From NCBI GenBank assembly GCA_018821305.1, contig JAHJMN010000031.1, forward strand, positions 1-36,807: a DNA stretch of 36,807 nt. The letters run 5' to 3'. Every line of letters starts with the position of its first letter. Positions within the stretch are counted from its first letter, which is position 1. The DNA comes from Myxococcota bacterium (GTDB lineage: Bacteria; Myxococcota_A; Polyangia; HGW-17). The notes below the pieces were generated by a model. That model worked only from the letters and a program-made list of their open reading frames with translations. It searched no databases and was not told the DNA's origin. The translations under genes were made by a program, and so were the position numbers. Shown here piece after piece: positions 6,871 to 15,272 of the stretch.

Positions 6871-8412
6871 ATGGATAAGAAAAAGGAAAAATCCCCGGTT
6901 AAATCTGATTCAGGAACACTGGATTTGTTTGCCTCAGCGGGAATTTCCGACTCTGATAGTTCCACTCCACCGGAAAAAAATATTCCATCGGAATCAAAAA
7001 ATCGGCTCCCGGTTCCAGTTCGCCTTCCGGAAACGCCCCCAGTACCGGAACGTCGCGAACCTGAAGAAACAGTTAAATCAACTATTCCACCGGAAAAATC
7101 CGAGCTGGTATACACCGTATCGGATTTCATAAATTCTCTGAATCTTGTTTTGGAAAAAAACTTTTCCAGAGTATGGATCGAGGGAGAGATCGGAAATATT
7201 TCTTCCCGTAATAATGTTCGCTATTTCTCTATCAAGGACAGTAAATCTCTTATTGATTGCGTACTTTTCGTATGGAAAACCAAAATTGATTTCAACCTTG
7301 AAGAGGGGTTAAAAGTTAGAGTAAGAGGATATCTCAATGTTTTCCCATCCCGGGGTAAGCTGTCTTTTAATGTTGAAATCATTGAACAGACGGGAGCGGG
7401 TTCTCTTAATGCCGCCTTTGAATTATTAAAGAAAAAACTGGAAAAAGAGGGTCTTTTTGATGAAAAATACAAAAAGAAACTTCCGGCATTTCCCCGGCGA
7501 GTTGCGGTAATAACTTCCCCGGAAGGGGCTGCTCTGAGAGATATATTAAAAGTTGCCTCGGGGCGTATTGCTGCGGAGATCATCATTGTTCCTGCGGTTG
7601 TACAGGGGAAAAATGCCCCGGATGACATTGTCAGGGCATTGGGGACTGTGTCCCGGATGGAAGATATTGATGTAGTAATTTGTGGTCGCGGTGGAGGAAG
7701 TGCTGAGGATCTTTCCTGTTTCAACGATGAAAAAGTCGCCCGGGCAATCTTTGAATGTCGAGTTCCCGTCGTCAGTGCTGTAGGTCATCAGACGGATTTT
7801 ACCCTTGCGGATTTCACGGCGGATCGCAGGGCTGCCACTCCCACAGAAGCTGCGGAAATAGTTTTTTCGGATAAGATTTTACTTAAAAGAACTCTATCTC
7901 AATATTCAAACAGGCTCATTCATTCAATTTCCCTCCACATGGAAGCTAGAAAAAGGAAAATGGCCCAGATTGCCCTTAAAATGGGGGATCCCGGACACTT
8001 TCTTGATATGAAAGCTCAGGAACTCGACCAGTTCTCCATGAGGATGGAACGAGCTGTCAGTTCAAGCGTTCGAATCAGGAGAATGCAACTTGAACGACTA
8101 AAAAGTTCGGTGCTGAAATTTGACGTTCGTGGATACTATCGTCGGGGGGAAAGAAGTCTGATTATTCTTACAAATCGCATGAATCAGGCTGTTTTGAAGA
8201 ATACTACAAACTGTGAAATTCTGATTGGTTCATTAAAAACCCGTCTTTCAGGTCTGGATCCCATGAAGGTTCTCGAACGCGGTTATGCTATGGTAAGGGA
8301 TTCAGAAGGTACAATAATTACTGATAGTTCCATGGTGGAAAAGGGTGAAAATCTTACAATTCACCTCAGAAAAGGCAAACTGGAGGCACTTGTAGAAAAT
8401 GCAGAGGAATAG
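6871..8412 (+). CDS. xseA: Exodeoxyribonuclease VII large subunit
   Basis: Catalytic subunit of exonuclease VII, which degrades single-stranded DNA in both directions. The order is an N-terminal OB fold (about residues 80-175, VYTVSDFINSLN...VWIEGEIGN), then the nuclease domain with ITSPEGAALRDIL (215-227), CGRGGGSAEDL (271-281) and VSAVGHQTDFTLADFTADRRA (301-321, with G305 H306), then a C-terminal coiled coil and the DPMKVLERGYAMV tail. At 513 residues it is longer than usual (about 400-460) because of a Pro/Ser/Glu-rich, probably disordered extension at residues 1-78. The small subunit xseB is not visible anywhere near it. It is flanked by two lipoprotein genes, with 14-base overlap to the downstream one. 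Confidence 0.95.
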   Translation: MDKKKEKSPVKSDSGTLDLFASAGISDSDSSTPPEKNIPSESKNRLPVPVRLPETPPVPERREPEETVKSTIPPEKSELVYTVSDFINSLNLVLEKNFSRVWIEGEIGNISSRNNVRYFSIKDSKSLIDCVLFVWKTKIDFNLEEGLKVRVRGYLNVFPSRGKLSFNVEIIEQTGAGSLNAAFELLKKKLEKEGLFDEKYKKKLPAFPRRVAVITSPEGAALRDILKVASGRIAAEIIIVPAVVQGKNAPDDIVRALGTVSRMEDIDVVICGRGGGSAEDLSCFNDEKVARAIFECRVPVVSAVGHQTDFTLADFTADRRAATPTEAAEIVFSDKILLKRTLSQYSNRLIHSISLHMEARKRKMAQIALKMGDPGHFLDMKAQELDQFSMRMERAVSSSVRIRRMQLERLKSSVLKFDVRGYYRRGERSLIILTNRMNQAVLKNTTNCEILIGSLKTRLSGLDPMKVLERGYAMVRDSEGTIITDSSMVEKGENLTIHLRKGKLEALVENAEE

Positions 8413-9010
8413 TACACCGATTATTCTTTTATTTTTGCTTTCAGGGTGCAAATCCTACAGCGACAAGGAATTTGGTAAGGGAGATGTAAATATTAATACA
8501 TCAGTTTTTGAAGCTCAGGACAAAGTCGCGGGACGCAGTAAATCGGTGAAAAAAAAACATGGAAAACCGTCGGTACCAACGGAAAATCTTAAATTTTCCT
8601 TTAATCCGCCTCTTCCGGATGTAGAAAGCGAAGATCACTTCAGACAGTTTATCAATGCCCTTGCCAGGAAGGCTCCCCCCCCTTCAATTCAGGTTACGGA
8701 GGAAATTTTCCGACAATTGTGGAATACAGGTTCTGACGAAGTAGTCAGGAAGATTTATAAAAGTCAGGAAGCAAAGTACACTAAATGGCTGGGAAAAGTA
8801 TCAAAAATCAAAGATCTTGGAGGTTCAATTTTTGAGTCCATTGATCTGGGAAAATGCATCTGGAACAAACCCGGGGAAAATCTTGCAAGGTACGGGTATT
8901 GGCTGTGTAAAAAGAGCAGAGTTTATTATCACAGTGGAGGAGATCGAAAATCTCTGATTTTACCTGATTTAATTAACTGGGGTCAACACTGGTACCTGTT
9001 TTTCAGATGA
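8399..9010 (+). CDS. Lipoprotein of unknown function
   Basis: Predicted lipoprotein of 203 residues with lipobox LLSGC (lipidated Cys17). A basic, low-complexity linker (about 40-60, KSVKKKHGKPS) precedes a compact C-terminal domain with many aromatic residues (RYGYWLCKKSRVYYHSGG, ending WYLFFR). I do not recognise a family. The start overlaps the end of xseA by 14 bases, so it is probably translated from the same mRNA as xseA and the DUF4292-like lipoprotein. The link between envelope lipoproteins and a DNase is unexplained and may be only operon packing. Confidence 0.7.
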   Translation: MQRNSTPIILLFLLSGCKSYSDKEFGKGDVNINTSVFEAQDKVAGRSKSVKKKHGKPSVPTENLKFSFNPPLPDVESEDHFRQFINALARKAPPPSIQVTEEIFRQLWNTGSDEVVRKIYKSQEAKYTKWLGKVSKIKDLGGSIFESIDLGKCIWNKPGENLARYGYWLCKKSRVYYHSGGDRKSLILPDLINWGQHWYLFFR

Positions 9011-9055
9011 TTTTAATCAAAAATTTTATGATTACCGCATAATTTTACTGGAAAA

Positions 9056-9086
9056 TTGATGAATAATTGTTTATACGTGCTATAAC
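9056..9086 (+). promoter_or_regulatory. Possible sigma-70-type promoter for the SRCR lipoprotein
   Basis: TTGATG at 9056-9061 and an extended -10 TGC-TATAAC at 9078-9086, spaced 19 bases apart. This is long, but tolerable with an extended -10. It lies 18 bases before the ATG at 9104, leaving a very short leader that holds the ribosome site GGGAG. Candidate only. Confidence 0.3.
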
Positions 9087-9103
9087 AACGCGGGAGAAAA
9101 AAA

Positions 9104-11722
9104 ATGCGACGAATATCTTTATTATTTTCAGTGTTTTTCATGTTATTTTCCTGTGCCGAAGGAACTCCTGATTCTGACGAATCATGCGGTGATGGCATAG
9201 TTAACGGTACAGAAGAATGTGAACCACCTTCAGAAGGCGCCTGTAATGCCCAGTGCATGAGAGAAGTCGCCATGTGTGGTGATGGAAACTGTGAGTACCC
9301 GGAAACGGCTGCAAACTGCAATGTGGACTGTGAGAATACGGTTCCATGCGGCAACGGCAGCATTGATATGGGCGAAGAATGCGACGGTTCCAATCTCGGT
9401 GGTCAAACCTGTGAAATGCACGGTATGCAGAGTGGAACCATTGCCTGTGATGCCGATTGCAAAATTGATCTTGCGGGTTGTCTCAGTGCTGTGGAATGTG
9501 GAAACAACGTTGTGGATCAGCAAACTGAAGCCTGTGACGGTACTGATCTCGGTGGCGAAACCTGTGATTCCCTCGGTTACAGTGGTGGTATTCTCCGGTG
9601 TCATCCGGACTGCTATTTCGATGCATCTGAATGTATTGATCCAAGTTGCGGCAACGGCACAGTTGAAGGTACCGAAGCTTGTGACGGCATTGATCTCAAT
9701 GGGGAATCCTGCATTTCCCGTGGGTTTAGCGGTGGGACGCTTAAATGCACAGAAGCTTGTACAATTGATGAAACAGGCTGTTCATCCTGTCCTAATGGCG
9801 TTCGTGAAGGTGATGAAGCCTGTGATACGAGCGATTTTGGTTCAAGAACCTGTCTCACAGAAGGTTTCGGCGGAGGCACCCTGACTTGTACCGGTACCTG
9901 CCAGATTTCTACTGCCGGTTGCAGCGTTTGCGGCAACAACACAATTGAAGACGGCGAATACTGCGAAGGCACAAACCTCGGTGGAGCCAGTTGTTCATCC
10001 CTTGGATTTTCCGGGGGACTCCTGACTTGCAACACATCATGTGGCTATGATACTTCCCAGTGTTTTTCCCAGGCTTGCGGTGACGGCAATGTCTCCGGTA
10101 GCGAAGACTGCGACGGAAGTGATCTTAACGGAGCCACTTGCACTTCCCTTGGTTTTGTTGGTGGAACCCTTGGGTGTACAAACTGTCAGCATGACACTTC
10201 TGCTTGTACCATGTGTGGCAATAATACCGTAAATTCTCCGGAACAATGCGACGGTTCCAGCCTTGGTGGAGCCAGTTGTACAACTCTCGGTTTTGACGGA
10301 GGCACCCTATCATGCGGTTCAAACTGTACCTATAATACATCATCCTGTTATACAAATAGTTGCGGAAACGGCACAATTACAGGTTCAGAGGACTGTGACG
10401 GTAGCAACCTCGGTGGGGCCACCTGCATAAGTGAAGGTTTCGATGGTGGAACACTTTCATGTAATTCAAACTGCACCTTCAACACTGGATCCTGCTACAG
10501 TTGTGGTGATTATACTAAAAATGGCACAGAAGAATGTGACGGATGGGACTACGGCGGAGCTACATGTACATCCCTTGGATATCCCGGTGGCTACCTGAGT
10601 TGCAATTCCAATTGTACTTTGAATACAACAAACTGCGCCGTTTGCGGCAACGGTGTTGTTCAGAGTGGTGAGCAGTGTGATGACGGGAATACCAACAATA
10701 ATGACGGTTGCTCAAGCACTTGTACCGTGGAATCAAACGCCTACAGGCCCATAAGACTCACTGGGGGAGCCGGTTCCAATGAAGGTCGAGTGGAAATGTA
10801 CTGGAATGGCACCTGGTATTCTGTATGCGACGATAACTATGATTCAACGGAACAAAATGTAGCGGATGTCATCTGCCGCCAACTTGGTTACACTGGAACA
10901 GGACATCAGTTTATTGATTCTTATCCCGGTTTGACCGTGGACAACTTCATAATGGATGACGTAAGTTGCACTGGAACAGAGGATTATCTGCATCGCTGTG
11001 CTCATAAAGGGACGGATGACTGCGGTACCGGTGAAGCTCTTGGAGTTGAGTGTATGCCGGGAGAAGGCGACGTCAGGTTTGTTGATGGTCCACATGGTAT
11101 GGAGGGTCGTCTTCAGGTTTATCACAGTGGAACATGGGGTGATGTTTGTGACGACACGCTTGAGAACTCTTCAAGTCACTGGTATGGAACCTACACAGTT
11201 TGTGCTCAGATGGGTCATAAATTTGGCTCATTCCTTGATAATACATACACGGGAAGCGGATCTTTCCACCTTGATGATGTTAGTTGCACTGGATCTGAAA
11301 TTAGAATAACAGACTGTACCCATTCCACTTGGGGTACCCATAACTGCGGAGCTTCTGAAGCCGCAGGTATGCGTTGCTCCGTATGGACCGAAGGAAACGT
11401 ACGACTTGCCAATCAGACTCAACGAAATAAAGGTCGAGTTGAAATACTTCATCAGAATGTATGGGGAACCGTCTGTGATGATGGTTTGAACACCGGGGGA
11501 ACCTGGGGTGATGAATTTACCACCGTTGCCTGTGGCGAACTTGGTTTTACGGCAGCCGGTAGTGTAAGCGTTGCAGGTTCAAATCAGGGAACCGAGCCTA
11601 CCTGGATTGATGACGTGGAATGTGCTGGGACTGAAGCAACGGTTTCCGCATGTCCCAATGACGGATGGGCTGTGGAAAACTGCTCCCATTACGAAGATGT
11701 TGAAATTACCTGTACTCCGTAG
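9104..11722 (+). CDS. Giant Cys-rich repeat lipoprotein with three SRCR domains
   Basis: A surface-exposed lipoprotein of 872 residues. The lipobox is MLFSC (lipidated Cys17). Two short divergent Cys motifs (28-77) are followed by nine tandem repeats of 46-50 residues (starting at 82, 132, 182, 229, 276, 325, 371, 420 and 467). These follow the scheme CGNG....E.CDG..LGG.TC, then SLGF.GGTL.C..C, then a closing Cys. A DUF4215-type CGNGVVQSGEQCDDGNTNNN motif (514-540) ends the array. Three scavenger-receptor Cys-rich domains follow at about 550-652, 657-759 and 766-872, each with the GRVE, W..VCDD, C..LG and DDV.C.G.E signatures. SRCR domains are mainly animal ligand-binding modules and uncommon in bacteria. 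The likely role is display of ligand-binding heads on a disulfide-stiffened stalk; this is inferred. It has its own upstream region and no coupled neighbour. Confidence 0.9.
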   Translation: MRRISLLFSVFFMLFSCAEGTPDSDESCGDGIVNGTEECEPPSEGACNAQCMREVAMCGDGNCEYPETAANCNVDCENTVPCGNGSIDMGEECDGSNLGGQTCEMHGMQSGTIACDADCKIDLAGCLSAVECGNNVVDQQTEACDGTDLGGETCDSLGYSGGILRCHPDCYFDASECIDPSCGNGTVEGTEACDGIDLNGESCISRGFSGGTLKCTEACTIDETGCSSCPNGVREGDEACDTSDFGSRTCLTEGFGGGTLTCTGTCQISTAGCSVCGNNTIEDGEYCEGTNLGGASCSSLGFSGGLLTCNTSCGYDTSQCFSQACGDGNVSGSEDCDGSDLNGATCTSLGFVGGTLGCTNCQHDTSACTMCGNNTVNSPEQCDGSSLGGASCTTLGFDGGTLSCGSNCTYNTSSCYTNSCGNGTITGSEDCDGSNLGGATCISEGFDGGTLSCNSNCTFNTGSCYSCGDYTKNGTEECDGWDYGGATCTSLGYPGGYLSCNSNCTLNTTNCAVCGNGVVQSGEQCDDGNTNNNDGCSSTCTVESNAYRPIRLTGGAGSNEGRVEMYWNGTWYSVCDDNYDSTEQNVADVICRQLGYTGTGHQFIDSYPGLTVDNFIMDDVSCTGTEDYLHRCAHKGTDDCGTGEALGVECMPGEGDVRFVDGPHGMEGRLQVYHSGTWGDVCDDTLENSSSHWYGTYTVCAQMGHKFGSFLDNTYTGSGSFHLDDVSCTGSEIRITDCTHSTWGTHNCGASEAAGMRCSVWTEGNVRLANQTQRNKGRVEILHQNVWGTVCDDGLNTGGTWGDEFTTVACGELGFTAAGSVSVAGSNQGTEPTWIDDVECAGTEATVSACPNDGWAVENCSHYEDVEITCTP

Positions 11723-11887
11723 TCCCTTCCCTTAACTTTTCAAAAATCTGTGTAATTTTCTTTACAATTGAAAAAAAATAATCTTCCGGTATAATAACTA
11801 TATCTTTTGTAACTGCTCAGAAAAGCAGTATTATTTTTCTGTATTGTTGTATAAAACGCCTGCAGCAACCTGAAAGAGAGGATCGAA

Positions 11888-12721
11888 ATGAAAGGCTCGT
11901 TTACAGGCCTGATTTTATTAACGTTTTTAATTCTTCCTTTTTCTGCGAAGGGTGAAAATCCCACGGATGAATTTAAAAAAGCTACTTCTTTTTACAAGCG
12001 TTATGCCACGGCGGCAGGTCCAATACATGTGTGGAAACCTGCTGGATATAATCATAAAACAGCAGGGACTGTTATCTATGCTCACGGTTATTATATCGAT
12101 GCCGATAAAGCCTGGAAAAACCATAGACTTGCCAAACAATTTGCCGATTCAAAAAAGAATGCAATTTTTATTGTGCCGGAGGTGCCTTCGGATTTTGAAG
12201 AACACATACCGTGGACTACATTTGATAAATTACTACTTTATGCAAAAAAAGCAGGGGTCGTATTTCCCAAAGGCCGGGTGGTTGTTATGGGGCACTCGGG
12301 TGCTTATCGTACTATTGTAAAATGGTTGCCATCCAAACAGATTAATGAGATATATTTATTGGATGCATTGTATCTAAACCATGAAGACTTCAAAAAATGG
12401 GCTCTTAAAAGAAAATCCAACAGGCTCATAGCATTGAGTGAGTTAACTTATAAAAAATCACTTTTATTGATGAAGGATGTTAAAACTGCTGTTTTAAAAG
12501 GTAGTATGCCAGATGATGGTGAGTTTACAGAAAAAGAAAAAAAAGCGGATATTCTGGTTATTAAAAGTCAGTATGATCATTTTGCCATGATCGAAACGAT
12601 GAAAGTAATTCCCTCAATTCTCAATTTGTCTAAATTATTAAATATCAAAAAAGCTTCCGTTACGGAAAAAAAGCCGACGGAAAAAAAGCAAACTGAACCC
12701 CAGATTTCCGAAATTCACTAA
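11888..12721 (+). CDS. Secreted alpha/beta hydrolase-like protein
   Basis: An exported protein of 277 residues. The Sec signal peptide (about 1-22, cleavage after FSAKG) has no lipobox Cys. The fold follows the alpha/beta hydrolase order: IYAHGYY oxyanion turn (HG at 66-67), nucleophile elbow GHSGA with Ser137, then LLDA with Asp159, and DHFAMI with His231 near the C-terminus as candidate triad members. A Lys/Thr/Glu-rich tail (about 255-277) follows. The sequence is near the PGAP1/esterase-like group in layout, but the substrate is unknown. It sits between two Cys-repeat lipoprotein genes, suggesting an envelope or extracellular role. The start follows GAGAGGATCGAA. Confidence 0.75.
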   Translation: MKGSFTGLILLTFLILPFSAKGENPTDEFKKATSFYKRYATAAGPIHVWKPAGYNHKTAGTVIYAHGYYIDADKAWKNHRLAKQFADSKKNAIFIVPEVPSDFEEHIPWTTFDKLLLYAKKAGVVFPKGRVVVMGHSGAYRTIVKWLPSKQINEIYLLDALYLNHEDFKKWALKRKSNRLIALSELTYKKSLLLMKDVKTAVLKGSMPDDGEFTEKEKKADILVIKSQYDHFAMIETMKVIPSILNLSKLLNIKKASVTEKKPTEKKQTEPQISEIH

Positions 12722-12866
12722 TTTTTCATTTCAAAAAATACTCATCTTAACAAAAAATTAACAGTGGAAAAAGTGACTTGAGTCGATAATATGCTAACTT
12801 GTAATGGAGATTAGGACATCAAAGGCCTGAATTATATATGAATGGCATACCCAAAAGGGAGGTATT

Positions 12867-14840
12867 ATGAGGAAATTACTGATTTTATTATTACTTACGT
12901 TCACAATATCCTGCGAAGATCAGCAAATTAAGAAAGAATGTGGTGATTTTGAAGTAAACCGGGATGGGGAAGAGTGTGACGGAATAGATTTTGCCGGATA
13001 TTCCTGTCAGGATTTCGGATTTTATGGGGGAAAACTTTCCTGCACGGCCAATTGCCTTATTGATACAACCGGTTGTGAAGTTATGGGAATGTGTGGGGAC
13101 AATGTTATCCAGGAAGCCGCAGGGGAGGACTGTGACGGGCTTACCCTTGGTGGAGCTGATTGTGAGAGTGAAGGTTATTATGGTGGTCAACTGACCTGCA
13201 ATTCCGATTGCCGCTTTGACTACACCCAGTGCGAGGAATCCGGTTATTGTGGTGATGATATAATTCAGACCAATGAAGACTGCGAAGGTGATGATCTTAA
13301 TGGTAATACCTGCCAGACCCTTGGGTATCACGGAGGTGAGCTTCTATGCCGAACCGACTGTAAATGGGAACTCACGGGATGTGTTGCAGCGGGAAGTTGT
13401 GGAGACGGCATAGTTCAGACAGGAGCCGGCGAAAAATGCGACAACTTCAATCTCGGTGATAATACATGCGAAAATAAAGGCTGGTGGGGCGGTATCCTTG
13501 GGTGCAGTGATACCTGCCAACTGGAGGAAGATTCCTGCTTTGACCCGGTTAAAGTGAGTGCCGGTTTCCTTACAACATGCTCCATCGATTCTCAAGGTCA
13601 GGCGTGGTGCTGGGGTGAAGGAATGTGCGGGCAACTCGGGGATAATTCAACTGGCAATCCTGACTGCTACCAGCTTTTTACAACGGGTGATGTAAATGCA
13701 CTGAGCGTTTCGGTGGATGAACCGGTTCAGGTGTATAATCCTGATAACAAGATATTTACCGATATCAGTGCCGGCTTTCTTCATTCCTGCGCTATTGAAG
13801 CAACAAACCCTTCAGATCCCACAGGAAAAGTTTGGTGCTGGGGGATGAACTTGCTTTTAGGAAACTCCATTGAGGCTGGAGATGCTACTGGCTTTTCAAA
13901 AATACCGGTGGAGGTAGAAACACCGGCTGGAATTAAATTTGAAAAAGTTAGAATTGGATGGTCTCATACCTGTGCTTTAAGTACCGCTGGCGATATATAC
14001 TGTTGGGGAGATAATTCATATCACCAACTTGGGCAGGGACTTGGTGCTTTAAGTGATTTTTATGTAATACCAGTAAAAGTTGCGTCAACTGAAACTTTCA
14101 TAGATTTCGATTCTGCAGCTTATCACAACTGTGCTCTCAATGTAGATAATCAGGTTTTCTGCTGGGGTTTGAATAATTTCGGCCAGACCGGAACTTTAAT
14201 TGGAGGTGACAACTGCCCAATGTCTGATGAGGGTCCTTCTGGGTTTAATACTCATTGTACAAAGAGTCCCGTTAAACATCAGGATCCTAATTTAATTGGC
14301 TTTAAAATCACCGTCGCCGGCGGAGAATTTGATACTGCTCTGGCTACGGCATTGATTGGACATAGTTGTGTTATAGGGTCAAATCATAACTCATCAATTG
14401 TAGACACCGGTGTTGATATCTGGTGCTGGGGTTCCAATCATGGAGGGCAGCTTGCAAAGCCACGAATGGGTGCAGAACCTGGTGGAATTGACTATTCTAT
14501 AAATTCAGTTCAGGTCAATCTTCCCCTTGGAATTAATTTTCTTACTTCTCTTGATGCGGGATATGCCCACACTTGCGCTGATGGCATGGGATTTACCCTT
14601 TGCTGGGGTTTGAATTATACTGGCCAACTTGGAATAGGTTCCTATTCAATCAGCGAGGATGTTACTTTCGTGGAACTACCTGAGTATCAGGCTTTTCGGA
14701 ATGTCAGCAGTGGTTATCTGCACACTTGTGCCATGGGTGTCGGGTCTATGTGGTGCTGGGGTCTCGGGGATTTTGGACAACTTGGCGTTGGCTTAAAAAC
14801 CATATCCAATCTGCCCTACCGTACAGTCTCTCCAGAATAA
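12867..14840 (+). CDS. Cys-rich repeat lipoprotein with RCC1-like propeller
   Basis: Predicted lipoprotein of 657 residues, lipobox FTISC (lipidated Cys16). Residues 25-224 hold four Cys-rich repeats of the same type as in the gene at 9104 (starts near 25, 76, 128 and 178). From about residue 229 to the end there are seven RCC1-like repeats. Each has a variant of SAGF.H.CA followed by .WCWG.N..GQLG; the GHSCVIGSN/WCWGSN copy is the most divergent. Seven units are the number needed for a complete RCC1-type seven-bladed beta propeller. The conserved Cys in each HxC...WCWG unit could form one disulfide per blade, fitting an oxidising extracellular site. RCC1-like propellers act as protein-binding platforms. 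Ribosome site GGGAGG lies seven bases before the ATG. Confidence 0.88.
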   Translation: MRKLLILLLLTFTISCEDQQIKKECGDFEVNRDGEECDGIDFAGYSCQDFGFYGGKLSCTANCLIDTTGCEVMGMCGDNVIQEAAGEDCDGLTLGGADCESEGYYGGQLTCNSDCRFDYTQCEESGYCGDDIIQTNEDCEGDDLNGNTCQTLGYHGGELLCRTDCKWELTGCVAAGSCGDGIVQTGAGEKCDNFNLGDNTCENKGWWGGILGCSDTCQLEEDSCFDPVKVSAGFLTTCSIDSQGQAWCWGEGMCGQLGDNSTGNPDCYQLFTTGDVNALSVSVDEPVQVYNPDNKIFTDISAGFLHSCAIEATNPSDPTGKVWCWGMNLLLGNSIEAGDATGFSKIPVEVETPAGIKFEKVRIGWSHTCALSTAGDIYCWGDNSYHQLGQGLGALSDFYVIPVKVASTETFIDFDSAAYHNCALNVDNQVFCWGLNNFGQTGTLIGGDNCPMSDEGPSGFNTHCTKSPVKHQDPNLIGFKITVAGGEFDTALATALIGHSCVIGSNHNSSIVDTGVDIWCWGSNHGGQLAKPRMGAEPGGIDYSINSVQVNLPLGINFLTSLDAGYAHTCADGMGFTLCWGLNYTGQLGIGSYSISEDVTFVELPEYQAFRNVSSGYLHTCAMGVGSMWCWGLGDFGQLGVGLKTISNLPYRTVSPE

Positions 14841-14984
14841 GTTTGGTTACCGCGAAACACTGAATCTATTCTCCATAAATCATTCGGATTCCAATCAATT
14901 TAACAGTAGTATATTCAGTTACTTCAAAAGTCTTTGACATAAATCCCTCTTTTCCCCTTGATTACGGGACTGGTTTTCCGTTAA

Positions 14985-15200
14985 ATGCACAACTGGCGGT
15001 GGGATATGAAACTCGAAAATGATGCTGAATTTCAATTGGAGTTAAGGGAATACAGTCTATGCTGCTCCTGCGAAAAATGTATTCATTACAACGGGTTTAA
15101 TAAAGGCTGTTCTCTCTACTGGCCCAACGGAAATCACCGGGAGCAATCTTTTGTAGAGCATCCGTTGATCATTTTCTGTAAAGACTACGAGATGAGGTAG
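14985..15200 (+). CDS. Small Cys-rich protein, possible metal binder
   Basis: A cytoplasmic protein of 71 residues, or 64 if the in-frame ATG at 15006 is used. The core is YSLCCSCEKCIHYNGF, then GCSLYWPNGNHRE, then IFCKDYEMR. The spacing CCxCxxC...C...H...C resembles small conserved bacterial proteins ending in an FCKxFE-like motif, and suggests a zinc or iron-sulfur site. I do not know a function. The 15006 start has GGTGGG very close upstream and the 14985 start has no clear site, so the start is uncertain. A TTGACA hexamer at 14934-14939 is a possible -35 with a poor -10. Confidence 0.6.
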   Translation: MHNWRWDMKLENDAEFQLELREYSLCCSCEKCIHYNGFNKGCSLYWPNGNHREQSFVEHPLIIFCKDYEMR

Positions 15201-15272
15201 TGGCAAAGTAGTATTTACAAAATTCTTTGCCCGTTTTCAGGATATAAACCATTTATTAAAAAGGAAGAACTA

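Noticed and set aside
9230-11452. Several long minus-strand and alternate-frame open frames across the SRCR lipoprotein
   Set aside because: They are low-complexity shadows of the tandem Cys repeats; only the plus-strand 872-residue frame gives a signal peptide and known domains.
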